From the NCBI GenBank assembly GCA_003343805.1, contig QAKM01000100.1, positions 1 to 24,999 of the forward strand: a stretch of DNA of 24,999 nucleotides, in the 5' to 3' direction. This stretch comes from Bacillota bacterium (GTDB lineage: Bacteria; Bacillota; Clostridia; Christensenellales; Borkfalkiaceae). The translations under genes and the position numbers were made by a program. The notes beneath the pieces are model-generated. The model did no database searches. It was not told the DNA's origin and worked only from the letters and a program-made list of their open reading frames with translations. Shown piece by piece: positions 1 to 9,400 of the stretch (its first letter is position 1; every line of letters starts with the position of its first letter).

Positions 1-324
1 GTGGAATGCGTCCAGACGGATAACGGCTTTGAATTTACCAATCGTTTCTCCAACCGCAAGCGGGATCTCCCTACTCTGTTTGAGACCACTGCCGCCCAAC
101 TGGGTATCCGGCACAAGCTCATCCGTCCCTATACGCCTCGCCACAACGGCAAAGTGGAGCGTAGTCACCGCGAGGATCAGAAGCGCTTCTATTCCTGCCA
201 CAGTTTTTACTCCTTGGATGACTTCGCCAGACAGCTCGCTGCTCACAACCGCCGCTCTAACAACTTCCCTATGAGGCCCTTAAACTACTGCACTCCTTCT
301 CTGTTCGCCGTCCAATATGTTTGA
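1..324 (+). CDS. DDE transposase, C-terminal part (5' end outside window)
   Basis: This is the C-terminal half of an rve/DDE integrase-core transposase of the IS3/IS481 type. The second catalytic Asp is visible in QTDNGFEF (about residue 7 of the visible part), and the catalytic Glu follows in the block RPYTPRHNGKVERSH, the classic end of an rve core. The first Asp and the DNA-binding N-terminus must lie upstream of base 1, because the frame is open at the edge; the leading GTG is therefore probably an internal codon. The stop is TGA at 322-324. The gene runs on the + strand, opposite to the conjugation genes, which fits an insertion sequence that landed at the edge of the transfer module. 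I cannot tell IS3 from IS481 with certainty, and cannot say whether the missing N-terminal part is intact. Confidence 0.85.
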   Translation: MECVQTDNGFEFTNRFSNRKRDLPTLFETTAAQLGIRHKLIRPYTPRHNGKVERSHREDQKRFYSCHSFYSLDDFARQLAAHNRRSNNFPMRPLNYCTPSLFAVQYV

Positions 325-334
325 CAAACCTACA
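318..334 (+). repeat. Candidate right terminal inverted repeat of the insertion sequence
   Basis: The 17 bases overlap the transposase stop codon and end in ACA, so the inward-reading form starts TGT, as is common for IS481-type and IS3-type ends. The left end is outside the window, so the match between the two ends cannot be tested here. The call rests on position and the terminal TGT/ACA only. Confidence 0.3.
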
Positions 335-412
335 ATAAGAACGGAGGGTATCGGTAATCAAATTGACAAAGGAAGATATTATCGTAAATTTCCTATAACG
401 TAGGCAAGCAAT

Positions 413-637
413 GACCGGCGATATTCTTTTGAATATCGCCGGTCGCTTGTTGGGGTTCCCCCAAGCCCCGGACTGTCCGCTCCCGCGTCCAGTCGAACAC
501 GCCTTTCGGCGTGGCTTTGCGCTCCCTGCGGTCGCTTCCTCCTGCACATCCGCGCAGGAGAGAGGGGCGGCGCAATGCGCCGTCCAAAACCGCCATAGCC
601 AGCGGGAAAACATGAAAGGGCGCACTGTAGACAGTGC
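413..637. other. Array of seven inverted repeats downstream of the relaxase operon; candidate oriT or other ssDNA structure
   Basis: No gene is seen between 335 and 684. From 413 on the DNA is packed with perfect dyads: 413-444 (14-bp arms, TTTT loop), 450-464 (TTGGGG/CCCCAA, 3-nt loop), 469-479 (CGGAC/GTCCG), 498-513 (CACGCC/GGCGTG, GAAA loop on the - strand), 539-560 (CTCCTGC/GCAGGAG), 568-582 (CGGCGC/GCGCCG) and 622-637 (GCACTGT/ACAGTGC). An eighth one, the operon terminator, follows at 649-677. All seven lie beyond that terminator, so they are not needed to end the relaxase transcript. A location beside relaxase and mobC genes and many dyads are typical of origins of transfer, but I do not recognise a nic site. 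Confidence 0.5.
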
Positions 638-639
638 AG

Positions 640-677
640 AAAAAAACAGTGCCGTCCCGTTTGGCATGGGGCGGCAC
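640..677 (-). terminator. Rho-independent terminator of the relaxase operon
   Basis: Read leftward, a 10-bp stem (677-668 with 658-649, one A/C mismatch) with a 9-nt loop is followed after TG by seven T residues (646-640). It begins 8 bp after the relaxase stop codon. This is a textbook intrinsic terminator and marks the 3' end of the leftward operon. Confidence 0.75.
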
Positions 678-684
678 TTGTGCG

Positions 685-2097
685 TCACCGTTCCGGTTTT
701 TGCTGTTCTTTTTCCTGTGTCTGCTCAGGCGGTTCCAAGCCTAAGATTTTATCCACGTTGCGGAGCGCAGTCTGGTAGGTGATCATATCCTGCCGTAGCG
801 TTTTATACTGTTCATATTGTGTCTGCTTTTCTTCCAGCAGGGCGGCGTACTCTTTGGAAAGCTGCGCCACTTTCGGAATAGGTTTTCCCTCCAAAGCGTC
901 AAAGGCTTTTTTCGCGGCTTCATGCCGAGCGATCTCCGTGCCATGCTCCGCGAGAAATTCTTTCTTATGGCGGGACTTCTTATAAGCCGCATAAACTTCC
1001 CGCGTTTTGGAATACTGGATGATATGGGTTTTTAGCTGTGCCACACCCGCCATCCGTGCTTCCAACTGTTTGATTTTCTCTGAAGCGGCATTAAAGCCGT
1101 CCTCGGCCTGCGCTGCCCGCAATGCCAGATCATCATAATCGGTGAGGTTATTTTCAATCAGAAAATTCAGCGTCTTTGCCGCTTCTTTCAGGTTGAAGAT
1201 TTTTGCCCAGCGTTCATATCCTGCGCCTTTTCCGGCGGCGAGTTTCGCCTGAATGTCGATCAGCAGATTGACCTTTCTTCCGGCAGGTTTCGGTGCTGTT
1301 TTTCCTGCCGCCAAACGCCCGCCCCGGTCGGCAATCCTGGCGCGTAATGCGGTTTTGGTATAATCGTCCCCCAGCCGGTTTGCCCGTGTGGGGCGCTCCC
1401 ATCCGGGTAAGCGGAAACCGGGGTTTTTGCCGTCCACAACCTCGTAGCCCTCGGTACGCATCCTTGCCAGAAATTCCTCATAATTATGACACTCCGGCAG
1501 TACCCGGTCAATGGTCTGCTGTAACTGCTTCTTGTGGCTGACCCCATACTGCGCCGCCGCCATTTCCTTTTGGGACCTGGCTTTTTTCTTCGGGTTCTCA
1601 ATCACGGAAAGCCCATGTGCGCGGCATATTTCATCATTGAGCCGCCGTAAGATAAAAGCAGAATCTTTTACATTCTGAAATTTGGCGTCACAGTTTAAGT
1701 TCGTACTGTTAAATTCAATATGCGTGTGAATATGGTGCTTGTCAATGTGTGTAGCCACCACAAACTGATGCTGGCCGCCGGTAAATTTCATTGCCAGTTC
1801 ATAGCCTATCTTGTGCGCGTCCTCCGGGCTGATTTCTCCGGGTTTGAACGACTGGATAATGCGGTACATGATAATATCACGCTTCGCGGACTGACTGCGC
1901 CCGGTAAGCTGGGCGTATATTTTTTTGCTGATTTCAAATTCCTCGGCGGCGGTTTCCGGGCTGCACATATAAGAGGAAACCAGATCGCCGCCGTCTGTCT
2001 TTTCTTCTTTCTGGTCGTAGTCGTGGCGTTCTTCCATCGACTGCTGGCGCGTCCGGTTTTTCATAATCTTGCGGGGGAGGATGCTGGAAATTGCCAT
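685..2097 (-). CDS. MOBP-type relaxase (Relaxase/VirD2-like nuclease), 470 aa
   Basis: The protein is a Relaxase/Mobilization nuclease (VirD2-like) that would nick one strand at oriT, stay bound to the 5' end and pilot it into the recipient. The metal-binding histidine motif is clear: THIDKHHIHTHIEFN, with His at about residues 117, 121, 122, 124 and 126. The likely nucleophile is Tyr27 (ERHDYDQKEEKT), matching the usual IDYxxNxxKT position. The C-terminal half is helical and charged and ends in a Gln/Glu/Lys-rich tail. I start at ATG 2097 (MAISSILPRK), the usual family start; the open frame runs on to 2265, but that extension only reads the preceding gene out of frame. The start is 4 nt after the stop of the toprim gene, so translation is probably coupled. 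A terminator follows the stop. Confidence 0.93.
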   Translation of the reverse strand: MAISSILPRKIMKNRTRQQSMEERHDYDQKEEKTDGGDLVSSYMCSPETAAEEFEISKKIYAQLTGRSQSAKRDIIMYRIIQSFKPGEISPEDAHKIGYELAMKFTGGQHQFVVATHIDKHHIHTHIEFNSTNLNCDAKFQNVKDSAFILRRLNDEICRAHGLSVIENPKKKARSQKEMAAAQYGVSHKKQLQQTIDRVLPECHNYEEFLARMRTEGYEVVDGKNPGFRLPGWERPTRANRLGDDYTKTALRARIADRGGRLAAGKTAPKPAGRKVNLLIDIQAKLAAGKGAGYERWAKIFNLKEAAKTLNFLIENNLTDYDDLALRAAQAEDGFNAASEKIKQLEARMAGVAQLKTHIIQYSKTREVYAAYKKSRHKKEFLAEHGTEIARHEAAKKAFDALEGKPIPKVAQLSKEYAALLEEKQTQYEQYKTLRQDMITYQTALRNVDKILGLEPPEQTQEKEQQKPER

Positions 2098-2101
2098 AGC
2101 A

Positions 2102-3046
2102 TCACCGCGCCCCGTCCCGTTGCCGCTGCTGTGTCCGCGCCGCCCGAACCTGCATACAGAGAAACTCGTTATAGTCCTTGCCCTGCTTCGGCGGGTTGGG
2201 ATAAACCAGCTTGATGCGCCCGGAGAGTTCCGGGTCGTTTTGGATTTCCTCCGTGAGCCGTGCAATCCCTTTCAGGCCGGCTTTGTCATTATCCAGGCAC
2301 AGGCTGATCTGTGTGACATAGGGGTGGTCGTGGAGAAACTGCATCAGGGCGCGGGGGCCGGTTCCTCCCAGCGATAAATAATGGCTGTCCCGTGGTTCGC
2401 CGCCGGACAGCTTTACTAATGTGGCAAGGGAGAGTGCGTCAATGGGGCTTTCCGCCACCGCCAGCCGGGGGCAGTCCGCTTGACCCGCTGGCAGGCAGAA
2501 ACTGTATCGTTTGTCGCTCCCCTCCACATCCATGCGGAAGCTGTCCCGCGTCCCCCGCAGGCTGGCGGCACGGGCATTGCTTGCCGTATCTTTTCCCACA
2601 AAGACACAGTTCTGATACCGGCGGCTCTCGTATAAAATCCCGGCTTCCATGCACACGCCCAGCAGTTCCGGGTCAATGCCGCGATCCTGCAAATATCCCA
2701 CCACAGCGGACGCGCACCGGCTGGCCTCCGGCAGTCTAAACGGCTTCTGCTGTTTTGGGGGCGGCTGCTTTTCGGGCGGCGGCGCACAGTACCCGCACAG
2801 GGATTCCACCGCGCCCACGAAATCCATGCCCCGCACCTTGATCAGATAATCCAGGGCCGTGCGCCCGCCGATGCCCCGGCTGTTCCAGTACCACTTGCCG
2901 TTGGAAATCTTCAAGCTGTCGTGGGTTCTGGTGCAGTATTCGCGGGGGCCGCTCCGTTTTAATTCCTGCGGCTCATAGGTCTGCAAATAGGTGAGCAAGT
3001 CCCATTCCTTTGCTTTTGCAATCTGTTCTTTGGTCACGCCTGCCAA
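2102..3046 (-). CDS. DUF3991 / toprim-domain protein of the ICE, 314 aa
   Basis: The N-terminal half has the DUF3991 pattern (GKWYWNSRGIGGRTALDYL and AVESLCGY), and the C-terminal half is a toprim fold with the acidic residue in AVAESPIDAL (Glu199) and the LCLDNDKAG motif (Asp252, Asp254). The combination resembles DnaG-type primases without the zinc finger and is common in clostridial ICEs just upstream of the relaxase; a role in priming or processing transferred single strands is an inference. The open frame allows ATG at 3085, but that codon lies inside a terminator hairpin. A GGAGG at 3058-3054 sits 7 nt before TTG at 3046, and TTG is the start I choose. The gene follows mobC in the same operon and ends 4 nt before the relaxase start. 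The 85-bp gap upstream is large for this operon and holds the hairpin. Confidence 0.87.
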   Translation of the reverse strand: MAGVTKEQIAKAKEWDLLTYLQTYEPQELKRSGPREYCTRTHDSLKISNGKWYWNSRGIGGRTALDYLIKVRGMDFVGAVESLCGYCAPPPEKQPPPKQQKPFRLPEASRCASAVVGYLQDRGIDPELLGVCMEAGILYESRRYQNCVFVGKDTASNARAASLRGTRDSFRMDVEGSDKRYSFCLPAGQADCPRLAVAESPIDALSLATLVKLSGGEPRDSHYLSLGGTGPRALMQFLHDHPYVTQISLCLDNDKAGLKGIARLTEEIQNDPELSGRIKLVYPNPPKQGKDYNEFLCMQVRAARTQQRQRDGAR

Positions 3047-3064
3047 ATCATCACCTCCGATATG

Positions 3065-3106
3065 AAAAAAGGGCGGCGGGAGCATCGAACAAAACGCTCC
3101 CGCCGC
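3065..3106 (-). terminator. Terminator-like hairpin between mobC and the toprim gene
   Basis: Read leftward, perfect 11-bp arms (3106-3096 and 3083-3073, GCGGCGGGAGC) enclose a 12-nt loop and are followed by CC and six T residues (3070-3065). The ribosome binding site of the toprim gene begins right after. It has full intrinsic-terminator form yet lies inside a run of co-directional genes, so it would act as a partial terminator or attenuator. Confidence 0.7.
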
Positions 3107-3126
3107 AAGTGTTTACAATAAAGTGT

Positions 3127-3465
3127 TTATAAAGTTTCAAATTTCTTCAGCAGGTCATCCACGCCCTGCCAGATTTCCATGTAGCCCTGCCGCAAATCCT
3201 CCACGTCCTGGGCGTATAAGTTGTGGGTGCTGTTGCACCGGCGGGCGATCTGGTTGACGTTGCTGGAAACGGAGCGCAGCAGCTTTACCAGTTCCAGCAC
3301 CGCGCCCATATCAAGCTGGACAATGTAGCCGTCCACCGCCATTTTCCGCAGGTAGGCCCGCAGGTTGGAGGTTCCCAGCAGTTCCATCCTGCGGTCAATC
3401 GCTGCTTTTTCCTCCGGGGAAACTTTGGTGAACAGCCCCACCGTGCGCCCCTCATTTGTTCTCAC
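3127..3465 (-). CDS. mobC: MobC-family relaxosome accessory protein, 112 aa
   Basis: This small basic protein matches the MobC (plasmid mobilization relaxosome) family. Residues about 7-47 look like a ribbon-helix-helix DNA-binding unit (VGLFTKVSPEEKAAID, then helices), and residues about 55-80 carry the family motif LRSVSSNVNQIARRCN. MobC proteins bind oriT and help the relaxase melt and nick it. The start is GTG at 3465, overlapping the TGA of the megaprotein gene in a GTGA junction, with AAAGGAGG 7 nt upstream inside the megaprotein's last codons; translation is probably coupled. The length (112 aa) is normal for the family. It is separated from the toprim gene by a terminator-like hairpin, so it may be made in higher amount than the relaxase, which would suit an accessory DNA-binding protein. 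Confidence 0.88.
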   Translation of the reverse strand: MRTNEGRTVGLFTKVSPEEKAAIDRRMELLGTSNLRAYLRKMAVDGYIVQLDMGAVLELVKLLRSVSSNVNQIARRCNSTHNLYAQDVEDLRQGYMEIWQGVDDLLKKFETL

Positions 3466-6400
3466 AGTACCGCCTCCTTTCGCGGGGTGCGCTCCACGCC
3501 GGGCTGTACCGGCGCGGGCGGTTCATAGTTGCGGAGCGCCTGCCGGATAGAGGGTTTATGGCCTGCCGCCGAAGCGTCCAGCCGCACCACCGGCGCGGAT
3601 GCGCCAGCGTCCTCTAAATCCGTGCTTTCTTCCTCTGTCTGTTCCTGCTTCACGTCTTTTGAATCCGGTTTGGACAGTTCCCGGTTAAGCTGGTTTAAGC
3701 GGGCGGATTTCTCCCGCAGTTCGTCCTCTTTCGGGAACGGGCGGTCGGCTTCCTCTTTGGCGTTTTGCAGTTCGCTTTCCAGTGTGGCCAGCCGCTCCTT
3801 TTGCGCCTCCAGCCGTTCCGCCAGGTTTTCCAGCACATTGTTGATACGGGTGACATTGCCCACCGCATCGTCGGAGAGTTCGGCGGAATAGGTCAGGCTC
3901 TGCTTCATGGTCACGCGGAATTTGCTGCCGTCGCACCTTAGCTGCATGGGGAAGCCGCGAAACTCTCCCAAATCCACAATCTTTTCCGGGTCGTCCATCA
4001 GCATACAGGCTTTAATGACCGCTTCGCCAGCCGCCTTGCGCTCGGTGTAGGCCTGCCCCATGACGGTCATGGAAAAGGCATCGTCCTTGACCGGGTGCGC
4101 CTGCACAATGGGCATATCCGCCGTCAGCGCTTCGATTAACAGCTTGGTTTCCGCGATCTTCTGCGGATAGTATTTCAGCGCCTTGTCCTGCATTTCGTAC
4201 TGCTGGGAGGTATGGTTGGCTTTCAGCATTTTCAGCTTGGACACCTGCACGTCCAGATCCATTTTCTCACGGATGCGGTCGTCGCCGGTGGCCAGAGCTT
4301 TCACCTCGGCGTAGGAAAGGGCGGTGGCGTCCACATCCTCAGCGGAGCGGGCGGGGCTTTTGCTTGTCATAATCTGCCCGATGAATTTCTGTTTGTTTTC
4401 CACCAGACCCCAGTTGTAAGCGTCGAATGTGCCTTTAGTGACATACTTGAACATCTTCACCGATTCGTTCATGTTGCCCTGACGCAGCGAACGGCCAGCC
4501 CGCTGCTCCAAGTCGGCAGGTCGCCAGGGGCAATCCAGGTCATGGGATGCGACAATCCGGTTTTGTACGTTCGTACCTGCGCCCATTTTTGCCGTGGAGC
4601 CAATCAGGACACGCACCTGCCCCCGCCGCACTTTGGCGAATAATTCTGCCTTTTGGGTTTCCGTGCCTGCGTCGTGGATAAAAGCGATTTCCGCTTCGGG
4701 GATGCCCTTTGCAATCAGTTTCGCCTTAATATCGTCATAGACATTGAATTTTCCGTCGCCTTTGGGTGTACTAAGGTCGCAGAACACTAACTGTGTCCCT
4801 AAGATTTCCGTACTGTTTTCCCATTCCTGCACGATATTTTTGACGCAGGCGTTTACCTTGCTGTTTGGGTCGTCGGGCAGGAGCGGGTTTTGCAGCCGCT
4901 GGTCTAATGCCAGTTTGCGCCCATCCGAAGTGATGCGCAACATATTGTCAATATGGGGGTCAACCTGCCCGCCGCGCACGGCTTCCGCACGTTCCCCAAG
5001 TTCCTCCACCATTTCCTGCTGGAATGTGCTGGGTTCGGTGGTGACGGTGATATACTCCGCCTTTGGCACGGGGAGGTTCAGCATATCGGCGGTCTGGATG
5101 TCGGCGGCTTCTTTCCAGATTGAGATCAGTTCCGGCAGGTTGTAAAACTTTGCAAACCGGGTCTTGGAGCGGAAGCCGCTGCCCTCCGGCTTTAATTCCA
5201 TTGCCGTCACCTTTTCGCCAAAATCCGCCGCCCATGCGTCAAAGTGGCGGTGTCCGTTCTGCTCCAGAGTATCGAACTGGAGATAGCGCATCATCGTATA
5301 TAACTCTACCATGGAATTGCTGACGGGGGTGCCGGTGGCGAACACAATGCCGCGCCCGCCGGTGATTTCATCCATGTAGCGGCACTTGGCAAACATATCG
5401 CTGGATTTCTGCGCGTCGGTCTGGGCAATCCCCGCCACATTCCGCATTTTTGTATGCAGAAAAAGGTTCTTAAAGCCGTGCGCCTCGTCCACAAACAGCC
5501 GGTCAACGCCCAATTCCTCAAAGGTCACTACACTGTCTTTTTTCTTGCCGTCCGCCAGCTTTTGCAGCTTGGCTTCCAGGTTTTTCTTGGTCTTTTCCAT
5601 CTGCTTGATGGTGTACTGTTCGCCGTCCTCTGCCTTCGCTTCGGCGATGGCGGTCACGATTTCCTCAATCTGCCCCTCGATGACGGCTTTCTGCCGCTCC
5701 GTGGAGAGGGGGATTTTTTCAAACTGCGTGTGGCCGATAATCACCGCGTCATAGTCGCCGGTGGCGATCCGGGCGCAGAATTTCTTGCGGCGGGCAGGCT
5801 CAAAATCCTTTTTGGTGGCAACCAGCACCTTTGCGCCGGGGTACAGGCGCAAAAAATCGCCGCCCCATTGCTCGGTCAGATGGTTGGGGACGACGAAAAG
5901 GGATTTCTGGTTTAAGCCCAGCCGCTTGCCCTCCATGGCGGCGGAGATCATTTCAAAGGTCTTGCCGGCACCGACACAGTGGGCCAGCAGCGAGTTCTTT
6001 CCGTAGAGCATCCGCGCCACGGCATTTTCCTGGTGGGTGCGTAAGGAGATTTCCGGGTTCATCCCAATAAAACGGATATGGGAGCCGTCATATTCGCGGG
6101 GGCGGATGCAGTTGAAACGCTCGTTGTACTTCTTACAAAGGGCTTCCCGGCGCACCGGGTCTTTGAAAATCCAGTCCTTGAACGCCTCGCACATGGCTTC
6201 CTGCTTCTGCTGGGCAATGGCGGTTTCCTTTTCGTTGAGGATACGGACTTCTTTCCCGTCAACCTCTTTTCTGTCAAATATCCGCACGTCTTTCTGGTTC
6301 AGGGTCTGCTCAAAGATTTCATAGGCGTTGATGCGCTTGGTGCCGTAGGTGGCGTAGACACGCACGTTGTCCCGGTTGTCCGCGCTCTTGCCCTGCACGT

Positions 6401-9400
6401 TCCATTCGCCGGTGGTAGGGGAATAGCGCAGCTTGATGTTCCTGTCCTGCAAATATACAGGAGTGTGGAGCAGTTCAAACATGAATTGCTGGTAGTATTT
6501 TGGGTCAATCCAGGATGCGCCGATGCGGACGCTGATTTCCGAAGCCGTCAGGTCTTTGGGCTGCACCTGTTCCAGCTTTTCTACGTTGATGGCAAACTGC
6601 GGGTTTTCCTCTGCGGCGGCGCGGGCAGCGGCTAACTTTGCCCGGACGTTGCCGGAAAGGTATTCGTCCGCCGTCTGCCAGCCCTGGTGCCAGTGTGTGC
6701 CGCCGTCCTCGATGTCAAAGAGGCCGGTGGCGGGGTCTTTGAAGATAATGCCCTGCAAATCCTTTACGATCTGCGGTATTTTTTCCGCGCCGCCCATCAG
6801 TGTTGCCATATAGCCTAAATCGACGCAGGCTTTTTCCCCGATAGATACCGCCAGCGCCTCCACAGCCGTATCGACGCTGGTAACGGCGCGGTGTGTCTGG
6901 ATAGTGCGCTTGGTGAACATATCCGCCTTGCGCTCCAGCTTCCCCTCCTCGTTGATGACTTCCAGAGAGCAGAGCAGCGGGTAGGAGGAATCCTGCTCAA
7001 ACGCCAGTTTATTGCCGGTGCTGTTCAACAGCCCGTATTTTGCGCTGAACGCATCATAGAGCCGGTTCAGATTTTCCTGCTCCGCCTGGATTTCCCCATC
7101 GTCCGCCCCGGCAAGCTGCAGGTCGATCAGGCGGCGGGCGCTGTCCCGGATGCCGATCATGCCTTTGACGCGCTCGGCGGGGGTTTTGCCCATCACGGCT
7201 TCCGTCATGCGGGAGTTTTCCCGGAAGTACAGCTTATCCCCGGATAAAGCGTAGCTGAAATTACGCACGGAGGGGTCGGCGGGGATGCTTTCTAATGTTT
7301 CGCCGTCCTGCTCCGTTTCCACTTCCAGCAGTTCCCGGTCGGGCGGGGTGATATTCTTAATCGCTTCCGTAAGCTGCTGTGACAGGTCTGCGCCGGGAAC
7401 AGGCTCACAGGTGGTTTCTGTTTCGTTGCCGTACATACTGCGCCCCATGGCCATGGTTCCCAGCACCATTTCCGGGTGTTCCAGGAAATAGCGGTTTAAG
7501 GGTACGCCGTCCTCCGTCTGGCCGATTTCTACCCATTCCGGGAGTTTTTCAGGGATGCGGTCGCGTTTCTGGAAAAAGAGAATATCCGTGGTGACTTCGG
7601 TTCCGGCGTTGGCCTTGAACGCATTGTTCGGCAGGCGTACAGCCCCCAGCAGGTCAGCCTTTTGCGCCAGCGCCTCCCGCACCTTGCTGTTTTTCTTGTC
7701 CATCGTGCCTTTTGTGGTGATAAAGGCGACAATGCCGCCTGGACGCACTTTGTCCAGCGTTTTCGTAATGAAATAGTCGTGGATCATCAGGTTCTGCCGG
7801 TCGTACCGTTTATCATGCACCTGATAGCTGCCAAACGGCACGTTGCCCACCGCCAGGTCAAAGAAGTCGTCCGGGTGGTCGGTGCGCTCAAAGCCGTCTA
7901 CCGTAATATCCGCTTTCTGGTAAAGCTGTTTAGCAATGCGCCCGGTCAGGTCGTCCAGTTCCACGCCGTACAGCTTCGCCTCCGCCAGTTTTTCCGGCAA
8001 AAGCCCGAAGAAGTTCCCGATGCCCATAGACGGCTCCAAGACCGTCCCCGGTGTAAAGTCCATCTGTTCCACCGCGTTGTAGATTGCCTGGATGACGGTA
8101 GGGCTGGTGTAATGGGCGTTTAAGACCGTGCTTTGCGCCGACTGGTATTCCGCAGGGGTGAGCAGTTCTTTCAGTTCGGCATATTCCTTTGCCCATTTGG
8201 AGTCGTTTGGCTCAAAGGCGTGGGAAATGCCGCCCCAGCCCACATACCGGGATAAAACGGCCTGTTCCTCCGGGGTGGCAAGGCGGTTTTCGGCTTCAAT
8301 TTGTTTCAGGGTGCGGATGGCCTCGATGTTGTACTGATACTTGGCCTTTTCGCCGCCTGCGCCTAAATTTTCATCGGTGATCCGGAAGTTGTGGCGTTCC
8401 GGCCCGAAGCGCAGGGGCTGCAAAATAATCTTGCTGGGGAATACCCGGCTGTCTATTTCTTCCTGGGCGCGGCTGCGGGCTTTTCTTTGTGCCGGGGTTT
8501 TGGCAATCTGCCCGCCGTCAATCTCCACCGGCTCCGCCTGCTTGGCTTCTGCCTGCTGTTCCAGCCGCCTTTCCGCTTCGGGGGATAAGAAAATCAGGTC
8601 GTTAAAATCCAGGCTTTCCAGTTCGTTGTCAATCAGTTCCCGCAGGCTGTCGTATTCCCGTCTTTCCACGCATACGCCGTCTACCACCTGGCTGATGTTG
8701 AAGTGGGTCAAATCCACACTGACCTGGATTTCCCGTTCCTCGTCCCCAATCGTGGTATAGGCAATCCCGATATGCTCCAAATCGGAAAAATCCACATCAT
8801 CGCTGCCGTACTCGGCATAGGCAAACCGTTCGATAAGCTGTTTTGCCGTGTCTAAATCGGAAATTCCGGGAGATTTTGCTTCCTGTGCAGGTTCTGCGTT
8901 AAAATGCTCCTGCTGAATTTCTTCCACAAACTGACGCACAAAAGAGATTGGTTCGCTGCGGAAAATAGGATACCAGCCCCGCAGTTCCATATCTTGCAGG
9001 CTGACGGTTCCGGCATTGTAGTCCACGCTGTCAATCTTCATGCGCCGTCCGTCAATGGTCAGTTCCATGCCAATCGGCAGATATTCCGCCGCGTCGCGCT
9101 CCTTGATGATTTCATAAGGCGCATTGCCGCCGCGCTCTGTATCAGGCTGCGCCAGCACGACGCTTTTGCCGTGTTCCAGCAGTTTTTTAAGGACGGACTG
9201 CCAGCCGTTTGCCCCGGTAACAGCGACCGTTCCCAAATCAGGAATATCGCGGGTGATGATTTTTGTACCAAGTGCAGGCGCGGCTTCCTTTGCGTCCTCG
9301 CCATAGAAAAGCATGGTTTTACCCACCTGGACACCCACCAGCTTGTCGGGGTATTGGGCTTTCAGGTTCAGATATTCCTCTACGTTTGGGGTAAGGTTCG

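Noticed and set aside
363..398. Short TTG frame of 11 codons after the IS
   Set aside because: GGAGG is 14 nt upstream, too far, and the peptide is too short to judge; may be a remnant of an interrupted gene but nothing supports it.
269..688. 139-codon - strand open frame over the hairpin array
   Set aside because: It reads through the terminator and all the dyads, overlaps the transposase end, and has a Cys/Trp/Arg-rich composition unlike a real protein.
2098..2265. N-terminal extension of the relaxase frame
   Set aside because: These 56 codons read the toprim gene's end out of frame, and the family start (MAISS) with coupling to the upstream stop is at 2097.
3047..3085. ATG 3085 as toprim start
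   Set aside because: The codon lies in the stem of a terminator-like hairpin and upstream of the ribosome binding site; TTG 3046 is correctly spaced.
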